Notes: generated by a model from the letters alone, not told the origin. DNA of 64,000 nt from Variovorax sp. PMC12 (GCF_003019815.1 NZ_CP027773.1:2987001-3051000); one strand, 5' to 3'. Counted from the stretch's first letter, positions 51,565 through 60,845 are shown. A program made the numbers and translations.

Positions 51565-52248
51565 ATGCGCAAGCTCTACATCGGCAACAAGAACTACTCG
51601 TCCTGGTCCATGCGCCCCTGGGTGCTGATGAAGCAGGCCGGCATCCCCTTCGAGGAAGTGATGGTGCGCTTCGATTCCTTCGAAGCGGACTCGAAGTTCA
51701 AGAACGCCATCGCCGCCATCAACCCGGTGGCCAAGGTGCCCGTGCTGGTCGACGGCGACCTGGTGGTCTGGGACACGCTGGCCATCGCCGAGTACCTGGC
51801 CGAGACCTTCCCTGAAAAGCAGCTCTGGCCCCGCGACGCGGCGGACCGTGCGCGCGCGCGCAGCGTCTGCGCCGAGATGCACTCGGGCTTCGGCGGCCTG
51901 CGCGGCCATTGCGGAATGAACCTCGAAGCCTCGCTGCCCGAAGTGGGCGCGCGGCTGATGAAGGAAGAGCCCACGGTCGCCAGCGACCTCGCGCGCATCG
52001 TGCAGATGTGGAGCGGCCTGCTCGACGCGCACGGCGGCCCCATGCTGTTCGGCGAGTTCGGCATCGCCGATGCCTACTTCGCGCCCGTGGGCACGCGCAT
52101 CAAGACCTACGGGCTGCCGGTGCCGCCGCACATCACGGCCTACATCGAACGTGTGCAGGCATTGCCGGGCGTCAAGGCCTGGATCGACGGCGGACTGGCG
52201 GAGAAGGATTTCCTGCAGTTCGAGGAGCCCTACCGCACGGGGCGGTAA
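51565..52248 (+). CDS. Glutathione S-transferase family protein
   Basis: A 227-residue GST. The thioredoxin-like N-terminal domain reads KLYIGNKNYSSWSMRPWVLMKQAGIPFEEVMV with Ser candidates for glutathione activation and INPVAKVPVLVDGDLVVWDTLAIAEYLAETFPEKQLWP, followed by a helical C-terminal domain (MWSGLLDAHGGPMLFGEFGIADAYFAPVGTR). GGGAGACT-type Shine-Dalgarno lies upstream. The substrate is unknown. It is a single gene convergent with ompW. Confidence 0.92.
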   Translation: MRKLYIGNKNYSSWSMRPWVLMKQAGIPFEEVMVRFDSFEADSKFKNAIAAINPVAKVPVLVDGDLVVWDTLAIAEYLAETFPEKQLWPRDAADRARARSVCAEMHSGFGGLRGHCGMNLEASLPEVGARLMKEEPTVASDLARIVQMWSGLLDAHGGPMLFGEFGIADAYFAPVGTRIKTYGLPVPPHITAYIERVQALPGVKAWIDGGLAEKDFLQFEEPYRTGR

Positions 52249-52269
52249 GGTCCTCGAAGAGGATGGCGG

Positions 52270-52995
52270 TCAGAACCGGTAGGTTGCCGCCAGGTAGGTG
52301 ACGATCGGGTTCAGCTTCAGGCTGGCCTGGCTCGTGGCCACCGGCAGGCCGGTGATCGAGGTGGTCGTCAGCTTGGCCGTGGTCTTCAGCGGGATGTACG
52401 ACACCGAGAACGAGATGCCCCAGTGCTTGTCGAACTGGTAGGCCACGCCGGCGTTCAGCACGGGTGCGAACTTGCTGTCGAGCTTGGCCGTGGTGTTCAC
52501 GCGGAACGGCGACACGCCGAACTGCTGCGCCAGCGCACCCTGCAGGTTCGACGTGAGCTGCACGTCGCTGTACCAGACATAGGTGGCGCCCAGGCCCACG
52601 AAGGGGCGAAACGCCGAGTTGGCGTCGTTGAAGAAATACTTGCCCAGGATGGTCGGGCTCCACTGGCGGGCCTCGCCCAGCTGGCCGACGCGGCCCAGCG
52701 TGCCGGTACCGTTGAGCTTGAACTTCGGCGGCACGCCGAACACGCCTTCCACGGCCCAGTTGCTGTCGAGGAAATAGGTGGCATTGAGACCCAGGGTGTC
52801 GGAGTCGCTCACGCTGGCGCCCGAGCCGGGCAGCACCGCCGGAATCGGGGAGGTCACGGTCAGCGGCTTGCTCGAGTCCTGCGGCGAAAGATGGAACCAG
52901 CCCGTGCCGATGACCCAGTCGCCCCCCTGTTGCGCCATGGCGCTGCCGGACGCCAGGGCGCCCAGAGCGGCCAACGCAAACACTGTTTTCTTCAT
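52270..52995 (-). CDS. ompW: OmpW-family outer-membrane protein
   Basis: A 241-residue eight-stranded barrel protein of the OmpW/AlkL family. Signal peptide MKKTVFALAALGALASGSAMA; first strand DWVIGTGWFHLSPQDSSKPL; then LGLNATYFLDSNWAVEGVFGVPPKFKLNG, SPTILGKYFFNDANSAFRPFVGLGATYVWY and the last strand LKLNPIVTYLAATYRF with C-terminal Phe. Such proteins pass small hydrophobic molecules. It stands alone between two convergent/divergent genes. Confidence 0.93.
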   Translation of the reverse strand: MKKTVFALAALGALASGSAMAQQGGDWVIGTGWFHLSPQDSSKPLTVTSPIPAVLPGSGASVSDSDTLGLNATYFLDSNWAVEGVFGVPPKFKLNGTGTLGRVGQLGEARQWSPTILGKYFFNDANSAFRPFVGLGATYVWYSDVQLTSNLQGALAQQFGVSPFRVNTTAKLDSKFAPVLNAGVAYQFDKHWGISFSVSYIPLKTTAKLTTTSITGLPVATSQASLKLNPIVTYLAATYRF

Positions 52996-53159
52996 GATGT
53001 GAAAGCTCCTTTGATTGAAAAATCCCTCTGCGCAGCGCAGCCTCGGCTTGTAGCCGCCGCTGACATTCGCCCGCCGGACGAATGGTGGCCCGCTCCGCGC
53101 CGGAAATTATCGAACGACCGTTCTATTTTTGAGGTACGGAGTATCCCTACACTGCATTC

Positions 53160-54428
53160 ATGAAAATTTTTCTCGTCGGCGGCGCGGTGCGCGACAGGCT
53201 GCTAGGGCGCCCCGTATCCGACCATGACTGGCTGGTGGTCGGCGCCACGCCCGAAGCCATGGTGGCCCGCGGCTACCTGCCCGTGGGGCGCGACTTTCCG
53301 GTGTTCCTGCACCCCGAGACGCGCGAGGAGTACGCGCTCGCCCGCACCGAGCGCAAGAGCGCGCCGGGCTACCGCGGCTTCACCGTGCATGCCTCGCCGG
53401 ACGTCACGCTGGAACAGGACCTCGCACGCCGCGACCTGACCGTCAACGCCATCGCGCTGCCCGCCGAGCTGGTGAATGCCGACGGCAGCTTCGACCCCAC
53501 GCCCGGCACGCTGGCCGACCCCTTCCACGGCCAACGCGACCTGCGCGACAAGGTGCTGCGCCACGTGACCGACGCCTTCCGCGAAGACCCGGTGCGCATC
53601 CTGCGCGTGGCGCGTTTCGCCGCGCGCTTCCACGACTTCGGCGTCGCCCCGGAGACCATGGCGCTGATGCGCGAGATGGTGGCGGCCGGCGAGGCCGACG
53701 CGCTGGTGCCCGAGCGCGTGTGGCAGGAGCTGTCGCGCGGCCTCGCCGAAACACGGCCTTCGCGCATGTTCGACGTGCTGCGCGGCTGCGGCGCGCTGGC
53801 CGTTCTGCTGCCCGAGGTCGACCGGCTCTGGGGCGTGCCGCAGCGCGCCGAGCACCACCCCGAGGTCGACACCGGCGTGCACCTGATGATGGTGCTCGAC
53901 ACCGCCGCGCGCCTGCAGGCCTCGCTGCCGGTGCGCTTCGCCTGCCTGATGCACGACCTGGGCAAGGGCACACCGCCGGCCGACGTCTTGCCGCGCCACA
54001 CCGGCCACGAGAAGCGCAGCGCCGAACTGCTGCAGGAGGTGTGCGAACGCTGGCGCGTGCCCGTGGACGTCCGCGAGCTGGCCGAGGTGGTGGCGCGCGA
54101 GCACGGCCACATCCACGCCAGCGGCTCGCTCGATGCGGCGGAGCTGGTGCGCCTGCTGGAGCGCTGCGACGCCTTCCGCAAGCCCGCGCGCTTTGCCGAG
54201 GCGCTGCTGGCCTGCGAGTGCGACGCGCGCGGGCGGCTCGGCTTCGAGGACACGGCCTATCCGCAACGCCCCCGGCTGCTGGCCGCGCTGGCCACCGCGG
54301 CGGCCGTGCCCACCGACGTGGTGGCGCGCGCCGCCCAGCAGGCCGGCGCCACCGGCCCGAAGATCGGCGAGGCGATCCACCAGGCCCGGGTGGAGGCCGT
54401 GGCGGCCGTGGCGGCATCGGCGGGCTGA
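53160..54428 (+). CDS. cca: Multifunctional CCA-adding enzyme
   Basis: A 422-residue tRNA nucleotidyltransferase that builds or repairs the 3' CCA end. The N-terminal head has MKIFLVGGAVRDRLLGRPVSDHDWLVVGATPEAM, metal-binding DHDW, DLARRDLTVNAIAL, then RILRVARFAARFHDFGVAPETMALM. A C-terminal HD domain is seen in RFACLMHDLGKGTPPADVLPRHTGHEKRSAELL, which in gammaproteobacterial and betaproteobacterial enzymes gives phosphatase and phosphodiesterase activity. Length is usual. It begins at ATG 53160. Confidence 0.96.
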   Translation: MKIFLVGGAVRDRLLGRPVSDHDWLVVGATPEAMVARGYLPVGRDFPVFLHPETREEYALARTERKSAPGYRGFTVHASPDVTLEQDLARRDLTVNAIALPAELVNADGSFDPTPGTLADPFHGQRDLRDKVLRHVTDAFREDPVRILRVARFAARFHDFGVAPETMALMREMVAAGEADALVPERVWQELSRGLAETRPSRMFDVLRGCGALAVLLPEVDRLWGVPQRAEHHPEVDTGVHLMMVLDTAARLQASLPVRFACLMHDLGKGTPPADVLPRHTGHEKRSAELLQEVCERWRVPVDVRELAEVVAREHGHIHASGSLDAAELVRLLERCDAFRKPARFAEALLACECDARGRLGFEDTAYPQRPRLLAALATAAAVPTDVVARAAQQAGATGPKIGEAIHQARVEAVAAVAASAG

Positions 54429-54504
54429 AAGCGCCCAAGGCCCTGCCGCACAGCCGGTTTTGGCCGACACGGGATGCCGGGCGCCCGTGCTATGGTTTTT
54501 CCCA

Positions 54505-55305
54505 ATGCCAAAGTCCTCCAGCAACTTGCAGTTGCCTCCTCCGCTGGGCCGGGATTCAGCCCTCTTCCTCGACTTCGACGGGACACTCGTCGGGCTCGCG
54601 CCCACGCCTGAAGCCATCGAGATCCCGCCTGCCCTCGTTTCACTCCTGAGCGACCTGCGCGACCAGCTCGGCGGCGCGCTCGCCGTCGTGTCGGGCCGCC
54701 AGATCGACTCCATCGACCGCTTCCTGGCGCCACTGCGCCTGCCGGCGGCCGGCGAGCACGGCGTGCAGCGCCGCGACGCCAAGGGCCACATGCAGGAGCA
54801 GCGCCCGCCCGACCTTGCCTCCATCCTCGACGTTGCCAACGAGCTCGCGCGCGTACATGAAGGCCTGTTGGTGGAGCGCAAGCATGCCGCCATCGCACTG
54901 CACTACCGGCTCGCGCCGCAGCTCGAGGCGGTGTGCCGCGACGCCATGTCGCGCGCCATCGCGCACGACCCGCAGATAGAACTGATGCACGGCAAGTTCG
55001 TGTTCGAGGTGAAGCCCGCGGGCATCAACAAGGGCATTGCCATCAATGCCTTCATGGAAGAGGCGCCGTTCACCGGGCGCACGCCCGTCTTCCTTGGCGA
55101 CGACACCACCGACGAGAGCGGCTTCGCGGTGGTGCAGCCGCGCGGCGGCGTCGGCGTGAAGGTGGGCTCGGGCCCCAGCCTGGCGCTGCACCGGCTCGAA
55201 TCGCCGCGCGCAGTCTACGAATGGCTGGTGCAGGCACGCGACATTCTGGCGGCGCCCGCGGCACGCAAGACAACAGACACCGAATCCCCGAGGAACCCCG
55301 GATGA
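54505..55305 (+). CDS. otsB: Trehalose-6-phosphate phosphatase
   Basis: A 266-residue HAD-superfamily phosphatase that makes trehalose from trehalose-6-phosphate. The nucleophile motif is ALFLDFDGTLVGLAPTPEAIEIP; GALAVVSGRQIDSIDRFLAPLRLPAAGEHGVQRR is typical of OtsB; FEVKPAGINKGIAI carries the Lys; FLGDDTTDESGFAVV is the acidic motif IV. ATG 54505 lies 76 bp after cca. Its TGA overlaps the ATG of the GH15 gene, tying synthesis genes together. Confidence 0.95.
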   Translation: MPKSSSNLQLPPPLGRDSALFLDFDGTLVGLAPTPEAIEIPPALVSLLSDLRDQLGGALAVVSGRQIDSIDRFLAPLRLPAAGEHGVQRRDAKGHMQEQRPPDLASILDVANELARVHEGLLVERKHAAIALHYRLAPQLEAVCRDAMSRAIAHDPQIELMHGKFVFEVKPAGINKGIAINAFMEEAPFTGRTPVFLGDDTTDESGFAVVQPRGGVGVKVGSGPSLALHRLESPRAVYEWLVQARDILAAPAARKTTDTESPRNPG

Positions 55306-57209
55306 GCGAACAGCAACTATCGACGGCCCCCGAAGCGCACGCCGGCGCCGCCGGTCCCGACGACCGCGCACCGGTCGACTTCAAGGCTGCCGCCGCCCCT
55401 GGACCGCGCGGCTTCGCGCCGCCGGCCGAGCCGTCGCTCGATGTCGGCGTGATCGGCAACTGCGCCTACAGCGCGCTCATCGACGGACGCGGACGCGCCG
55501 TGTGGTGCTGCCTGCCGCGCTTCGACGGCGACCCGGTCTTCAATGCGCTACTGCACCCGGGCGAGGAAGCCGGCGCGTGGAGCATCGACATCGAGGACTT
55601 CGCCGAAGCCAGGCAGTGGTACGAGCCGAACACCGCCGTGCTGCGCACGCAGCTCTTCGACAGCGCGGGCCAGGGCATCGAGATCACCGACTTCGCGCCG
55701 CGCTTCTACAGCCGCTCGCGCTACTTCCGCCCGCTGATGATGGTGCGCCGCGTGCGGCCCATTGCCGGTGCGCCGCGCATCCGCGTGTCGCTCGATCCGC
55801 GTTTCCAGTGGGGCGCCTCGGCGCCGGTGGAAGTCACGCGCGGCAGCAACCACATCCGCTACGTGGGACCCGACCTCACGCTTCGGCTGAACACCGACGC
55901 ATCGATCTCGCACATCCTCTCGCGCCAGCCCTTCGTGATCTCGCGCGAATACAACTTCATGTTCGGCGTGGACGAGACGCTGACGGACGGCATTGCCGAC
56001 ACCGCGCGCAAGTTCGAGCAGGAGACCATCGCCTACTGGCGCACCTGGACCAAGCGCCTGGCGATTCCCTTCGAGTACCAGGACGCGGTGATCCGCGCGG
56101 CCATCACGCTGAAGCTCTCGCTGTACGAGGACACCGGCGCCATCGTCGCCGCCATGACCACCAGCATTCCCGAGGCACCCGGCAGCCAGCGCAACTGGGA
56201 CTACCGCTACTGCTGGCTGCGCGACGCCTTCTTCGTGGTGCGCGCGCTCAATTCGCTGAGCGAAGTGGGCACCATGGAAGACTACCTGCGCTGGCTGGGC
56301 AACGTGGTGATCGGCTCGCACGGCGAGCACATCCAGCCGCTGTACGGCATCGGGCTGGAGCGCGAGCTGCCCGAATCCTTCGTCGAAGGCCTGCCGGGCT
56401 ATCGCGGCATGGGCCCGGTGCGCGTGGGCAACCAGGCGCAGGAGCACTTCCAGCACGACGTGTACGGCAACATCGTGCTCGGCGCGGCGCAGGCCTTCCA
56501 CGACCACCGGCTGCTCAGCCGCGCGGGGCTGGCGGAGTTTCCGCACCTCGAGGCGGTGGGCGAACAGGCGGTGCGCGTCTACGGCACGCCCGACGCCGGC
56601 ATGTGGGAGCTGCGCACGCGGGCCCGCGTGCACACCAGCTCGGCGCTGATGAGCTGGGCCGCCTGCGACCGGCTCAGCAAGATCGCCCGCGCGCTGGACC
56701 TGCCCGAACGCGCCGCCTACTGGCACGGCCACGCCGCGCGCATGAAGGAAGAGATCCTCACCAAGTCGTGGTGCGAGGAGCGGCAGGCCTTTGCCGAGAG
56801 CTTCGGCGGGCACGAGCTCGACGCGAGCATCCTGCTGATGGTGGAGGTGGGCCTGATCGACGCGCGCGACCCGCGCTTCATCTCCACCGTCGACGCCATG
56901 GAGAAGTCGCTGTGCGACGGCCCGTACATGCGCCGCTACGAGGCCGCCGACGACTTCGGCAAGCCCGAGACGGCCTTCAACATCTGCACCTTCTGGCGCA
57001 TCGACGCACTCGCCAAGATCGGCCGCAAGGCCGAGGCGCGCCAGATCTTCGAGACCATGCTGGCCGCGCGCAACCCGCTGGGGCTGCTGTCGGAAGACAC
57101 GCACCCGGTCACCGGCGAGATGTGGGGCAACTTTCCGCAGACCTATTCGATGGTCGGCATCATCAATGCGGCGGTGCGCCTGTCCGCTCCGTGGGACTCC
57201 GCCATATGA
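55302..57209 (+). CDS. Glycoside hydrolase family 15 protein (glucoamylase/trehalase type)
   Basis: A 635-residue GH15 protein. A disordered first 45 residues precede the N-terminal beta domain (DVGVIGNCAYSALIDGRGRAVWCCLPRFDGDPVF) and a catalytic (alpha/alpha)6 barrel from about 290 (GSQRNWDYRYCWLRDAFFVVRAL with one likely acid region, LMSWAACDRLSKIA, PETAFNICTFWRIDALAKIGR, EMWGNFPQTYSMVGIINAAVRL with the second). ATGA overlaps tie it to otsB before and otsA after. Relatives include trehalases, so it may degrade or edit the operon's own product. Confidence 0.92.
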   Translation: MSEQQLSTAPEAHAGAAGPDDRAPVDFKAAAAPGPRGFAPPAEPSLDVGVIGNCAYSALIDGRGRAVWCCLPRFDGDPVFNALLHPGEEAGAWSIDIEDFAEARQWYEPNTAVLRTQLFDSAGQGIEITDFAPRFYSRSRYFRPLMMVRRVRPIAGAPRIRVSLDPRFQWGASAPVEVTRGSNHIRYVGPDLTLRLNTDASISHILSRQPFVISREYNFMFGVDETLTDGIADTARKFEQETIAYWRTWTKRLAIPFEYQDAVIRAAITLKLSLYEDTGAIVAAMTTSIPEAPGSQRNWDYRYCWLRDAFFVVRALNSLSEVGTMEDYLRWLGNVVIGSHGEHIQPLYGIGLERELPESFVEGLPGYRGMGPVRVGNQAQEHFQHDVYGNIVLGAAQAFHDHRLLSRAGLAEFPHLEAVGEQAVRVYGTPDAGMWELRTRARVHTSSALMSWAACDRLSKIARALDLPERAAYWHGHAARMKEEILTKSWCEERQAFAESFGGHELDASILLMVEVGLIDARDPRFISTVDAMEKSLCDGPYMRRYEAADDFGKPETAFNICTFWRIDALAKIGRKAEARQIFETMLAARNPLGLLSEDTHPVTGEMWGNFPQTYSMVGIINAAVRLSAPWDSAI

Positions 57210-58591
57210 GCCGCCTCGTCGTCATTTCGAACCGCGTGGCCGACCCACGCAAGCCCGCGGCCGGCGGCCTGGCCGTGGCACTGGGCGAATCGCTGCAGCA
57301 AAGCGGCGGCCTCTGGTTCGGCTGGAGCGGGCAGATCATCGAAGGCGGGCCGACCGGCGAAGGCGAGCTGCACCGGCAGCAGGCCGGCAAGGTCACGCTC
57401 GCCACCATCGACCTGAGCCGCGAGGACCACGACAGCTATTACCTCGGCTACAGCAACGACGTGCTCTGGCCGGTGTTCCACAACCGGCTCGACCTGGCGC
57501 ACTTCGACGCCGGCTTCATCGGCGGCTACCGGCGCGTGAACCAGCTGTTCGCGCGCAAGCTGCTGCCGCTGCTGAAGGAAGACGACATCATCTGGGTGCA
57601 CGACTACCACCTGATACCGCTGGCGGCCGAGCTGCGCGCGATGGGCTGCAAGCAGCGCATCGGCTTCTTCCTGCATATTCCGCTGCCGCCGCAGATCATC
57701 ATCGCGGCCATTCCGCAGCACGAGTGGCTGATGCGCTCGCTGTTCGCCTACGACCTGATCGGCTTCCAGGCCCAGCAGGACGTGCAGCACTTCGAGCACT
57801 ACGTGCGCAACGAGGCGCGCGGCCAGTACCTGGGCGACGACATGTACCGCGCCTACGGGCAGACGGTGCGCTGCAGCGCGTTCCCGATCGGCATCGACGT
57901 GGACGAGTTCGCCGCGCTCACGCATGCGAAGGAATCGCGCGACATGTACGAGACCATGAAGCGCGAGTATTCGCAGCGCCGGCTGCTGCTGGGCATCGAC
58001 CGGCTCGACTACTCCAAGGGCATTCCGCAGCGCGTGCGGGCGTTCCGGGAGTTGCTGGCGCACTACCCCGAGAACCGGCGCAGCGCGACGCTGATACAGA
58101 TCGCCTCGCCCACGCGAGAGACGGTCGACGCCTACGCCGACATCCGCCGCGAGCTCGAGTCGCTGTGCGGCGCCATCAACGGCGACTACGGCGAACTCGA
58201 CTGGATGCCGGTGCGCTACATCCACCGCATGGTGGCGCGCAAGCGCGTGCCGGGCCTGTGCCGCGCGGCGGCCGTGGGGCTGGTGACGCCGCTGCGCGAC
58301 GGCATGAACCTGGTGGCCAAGGAATACATCGCGGCGCAGGACCCGGCCGACCCCGGCGTGCTGGTGCTGTCGCGCTTTGCCGGCGCGGCCGAGCAGCTGA
58401 AAGAGGCGCTGCTGGTGAACCCGTACGACACGCACGGCACGGCGGAAACCGTGCAGCAGGCGCTGCACATGCCGCTGGAAGAACGGCGCGAGCGGCACCA
58501 GAAGCTGCTGTCGCGCATCCGCGACCAGGACATCCACTGGTGGCGGCGCACCTTCCTGGATGCGCTGCGCGAGGTGGACAGCGAGCGCTGA
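57206..58591 (+). CDS. otsA: Trehalose-6-phosphate synthase
   Basis: A 461-residue GT20 enzyme that joins UDP-glucose and glucose-6-phosphate. LVVISNRVADPRKPAAGGLAVAL gives the N-terminal donor loop, then LWFGWSG, WPVFHNRLDLAHFD, DIIWVHDYHLIPLAAELRAMG, FFLHIPLPPQ, GIDRLDYSKGIPQRVRAF with the Arg and Lys phosphate contacts, and PLRDGMNLVAKEYIAAQ. ATG 57206 overlaps the GH15 stop (ATGA). Last gene of the otsB-GH15-otsA operon. Confidence 0.96.
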   Translation: MSRLVVISNRVADPRKPAAGGLAVALGESLQQSGGLWFGWSGQIIEGGPTGEGELHRQQAGKVTLATIDLSREDHDSYYLGYSNDVLWPVFHNRLDLAHFDAGFIGGYRRVNQLFARKLLPLLKEDDIIWVHDYHLIPLAAELRAMGCKQRIGFFLHIPLPPQIIIAAIPQHEWLMRSLFAYDLIGFQAQQDVQHFEHYVRNEARGQYLGDDMYRAYGQTVRCSAFPIGIDVDEFAALTHAKESRDMYETMKREYSQRRLLLGIDRLDYSKGIPQRVRAFRELLAHYPENRRSATLIQIASPTRETVDAYADIRRELESLCGAINGDYGELDWMPVRYIHRMVARKRVPGLCRAAAVGLVTPLRDGMNLVAKEYIAAQDPADPGVLVLSRFAGAAEQLKEALLVNPYDTHGTAETVQQALHMPLEERRERHQKLLSRIRDQDIHWWRRTFLDALREVDSER

Positions 58592-58630
58592 GCTTCTGCT
58601 TTTGTTCGTCGGGCGTTTTTTGGGGCGCGC

Positions 58631-58721
58631 TCGCGCCGACGGTGTACCTTGCTCCGCGAATGTCCCCCGCGGCTGCGCCGCTCCTCCTTTATTTCGCTGC
58701 GCAAGGCACCCCGCCGGCGCG
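58631..58721 (-). repeat. Palindromic MITE-like repeat, second full copy
   Basis: A reverse-oriented copy of the 20613-20699 element. Inverted ends are GGTGTACCTTGC (58641-58652) and GCAAGGCACCCC (58701-58712), extended outward by CGCGCCG/CGGCGCG. Inside, TCCTCCTTTATTTCGCTGCG and GAATGTCCCCC are conserved. The loop hairpin differs (GCGGC/GCCGC here, GCC/GGC in the other copy) but still pairs. It lies just after otsA. Confidence 0.75.
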
Positions 58722-58801
58722 ATCGTTCGGAGCACTGCTTGATCGGCCGAGAACCGGCAGCGTGGCCTGTGCACGCGCCATGAAGGACAGTCGCCCCAGC
58801 C

Positions 58802-59143
58802 TCACCAGCCCGTCAGCAGGCGCATCAGCCGCATCACGGGCCGCAGTTCCGGATCGGCCTGCACGGGCACATGCGGCTGGTACGGCGCGTGGATGCGCAG
58901 CGACACGGGTGCGTGCAGCGCCGTCACCTCGATCCAGCCGCCGCGGTCCAGCCGGTGGACATCGCCTTCGTCCAGCGCGGCTTCCGTCATGAACAGCGAT
59001 TCGCCGAACCAGCTCGGGGGAGACACCAACCGCACCCGGCCCTCGGCCACTTGCAGCGACGTGCCGGCATCGACGGCGGTGCGCAGGGACTGGCCCGGCT
59101 CGAGGGTGACCAAGGCGGGGGCTGAAGAGAGCGTGGTGATCAT
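58802..59143 (-). CDS. DUF2917 protein 2
   Basis: A 113-residue second member of the DUF2917 type: ALVTLEPGQSLRTAVDAGTSLQVAEGRVRLVSPPSWFGESLF, then DVHRLDRGGWIEVTALHAPVSLRIHAP. A beta-rich fold is expected and the function is unknown. ATG 59143 matches the start of protein 1 better than the upstream frame to 59218. It is divergent from a MocR-like regulator by 181 bp. Only part of the family pattern is obvious, so confidence is lower than for protein 1. Confidence 0.75.
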   Translation of the reverse strand: MITTLSSAPALVTLEPGQSLRTAVDAGTSLQVAEGRVRLVSPPSWFGESLFMTEAALDEGDVHRLDRGGWIEVTALHAPVSLRIHAPYQPHVPVQADPELRPVMRLMRLLTGW

Positions 59144-59230
59144 GGCGTGCGTTTGAAAAAAGCGGTGGTCGGGCACTGATCGTAGGAATTCGGTTGCCCA
59201 AAAAACAGGCACACGCACCGGCTATTGCGG

Positions 59231-59292
59231 CCATAACAGCCGACGTCCGGGCGCATCTGTTATGGTGGTTTTCCCGAGCAACTGCATCTGTT
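59231..59292. promoter_or_regulatory. Operator array of the MocR-like regulator
   Basis: CCATAACAG (59231-59239) and CTGTTATGG (59257-59265) form a perfect 9-bp inverted repeat. GCATCTGTT occurs at 59253-59261 and again at 59284-59292, a direct repeat 31 bp apart. MocR-type regulators bind such repeated sites. The array lies 33-94 bp before the regulator's ATG and also faces the divergent DUF2917 gene. Confidence 0.55.
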
Positions 59293-59324
59293 TTCCAATG
59301 CCCGATCGGGGGAACATCTGCCCC

Positions 59325-60845
59325 ATGGACTCGCTACCGCTCTACCGCCAGCTTGCCGCGCACTACGTGGACGCGATCCACACCGGCTCGCTCAAGCAGG
59401 GCGACAAGCTGCCGTCGCTGCGCAGCCTCATGCGGCTGCACGACATCAGCCTGTCGACCGCGCTGCAGGTCTGCCGCGCGATGGAAAGCGACGGCTGGGT
59501 CGAGGCGCGCGACCGTTCGGGCTACTTCGTGCGGCGGCCGCAGCGCATGGCCATCGCGCCCATGGAAGAGCCGGTGGCCGACGTGCCGCCAGACCCCGCG
59601 CGGTTCGTCAGCATGCGCGAGCGCATGGCCAACTTCATGGCGCGCGGGCGGCACACGGGCGTGAAGCTCAACTTCGCCATCGCCCGCGCGGCCCCCGAGC
59701 TGTACCCGGCCGAAGCGCTGCGCAATTCGATGACGCGCGCGCTGCGCCAGCGGCCCGAGCTGCTGACCACCGCCTCGTCGCAGAAGGGCCACCTGCAGTT
59801 CCGCGAAGCCGTGGCGCAGCGCAACCTGCGCATCGGCATGACGGTGGCGCCCGACGAGGTGCTGGTCACCAACGGCTGCATCGAGGCGCTGAACCTCGCG
59901 CTGCGCGCCATCGCCAAACCGGGCGACACGGTGGCCGTGGAGTCGCCCACCTTCTACGGCCTGCTGCAGGTGCTGGAGAGCCTGGGCATGCGCGCGCTCG
60001 AGATCCCGACCAGCCCGCAGACCGGCATCTCCATCGAGGCGCTGGAGCTGGCCATCCAGACCTACGACGACATCAAGGCCGTGGTGGTGGTGCCGCACCT
60101 GCAGAACCCCATCGGCAGCGTGATGCCCGACGCCCACAAGCAGCGGCTGGTGCACCTTTGCGAGGGCCACGGCATCGCGCTGGTCGAGGACGACACCTAC
60201 AGCGACCTGGTCGAGAGCGACACGCCGCTGCGCGCGCTGAAATCATGGGACCGCACCGGCAACGTGATCTATTGCGCCTCGCTGCACAAGGTGCTGGCGC
60301 CCGGACTGCGGCTGGGCTGGATCACCGCCGGGCGCTGGCATGCGCAGGTGGAAATGCTCAAGTACGCGCAGACCCGCAACAACGAGGCGCTGGCGCAGAT
60401 AGCGGCGGGCGAGTTCATCGCGGGCGGCGCCTACGACCGCCACCTGCGCCGGCTGCGCGAGCGGCTGCACGTGCAGCGCGACCAGACGGCGGACGCCATC
60501 GCCCGGTATTTTCCGCAGGGCACGCGGCTGAACCTGCCGCGCGGCGGGCTGCAGCTGTGGGTGGAACTGCCGCAGCGGCTGTCGTCGGTCTCGGTGTTCG
60601 ATGCGGCGCTGCGCGAGCACATGCTGGTGGCGCCGGGCGCGCAGTTCTCGAACTCGCCGCGCTTCGACCACTACCTGCGCATCAACTGCGGCTGGCCGTA
60701 TTCGGACGCGGTCGATGCCGGGCTGCGCCGGCTGGGTGCCATCGTGGCCGAGGGCTGCGGCGTGGCGCCGCCGGCCACGGCCGAGCGGCGCAAGGCGCCT
60801 TCTTCCCCGGCTCAGTCTCAGTCGAGCAGCGCCAGGGCCGCGTAG
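59325..60845 (+). CDS. MocR-like regulator: GntR DNA-binding domain fused to PLP aminotransferase
   Basis: A 506-residue MocR/PdxR-type protein. Residues about 1-70 are a GntR winged helix (PLYRQLAAHYVDAIHTGSLKQGDKLPSLRSLMRLHDISLSTALQVCRAMESDGWVEARDRSGYFV). Residues about 110-490 are a class I aminotransferase fold with PLP-binding Lys322 in ASLHKVLAPGLRLGWIT and NPIGSV. ATG 59325 fits the conserved start; ATG 59298 is an alternative. Its last 28 bases overlap the convergent ROK gene. The effector is unknown. Confidence 0.93.
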   Translation: MDSLPLYRQLAAHYVDAIHTGSLKQGDKLPSLRSLMRLHDISLSTALQVCRAMESDGWVEARDRSGYFVRRPQRMAIAPMEEPVADVPPDPARFVSMRERMANFMARGRHTGVKLNFAIARAAPELYPAEALRNSMTRALRQRPELLTTASSQKGHLQFREAVAQRNLRIGMTVAPDEVLVTNGCIEALNLALRAIAKPGDTVAVESPTFYGLLQVLESLGMRALEIPTSPQTGISIEALELAIQTYDDIKAVVVVPHLQNPIGSVMPDAHKQRLVHLCEGHGIALVEDDTYSDLVESDTPLRALKSWDRTGNVIYCASLHKVLAPGLRLGWITAGRWHAQVEMLKYAQTRNNEALAQIAAGEFIAGGAYDRHLRRLRERLHVQRDQTADAIARYFPQGTRLNLPRGGLQLWVELPQRLSSVSVFDAALREHMLVAPGAQFSNSPRFDHYLRINCGWPYSDAVDAGLRRLGAIVAEGCGVAPPATAERRKAPSSPAQSQSSSARAA

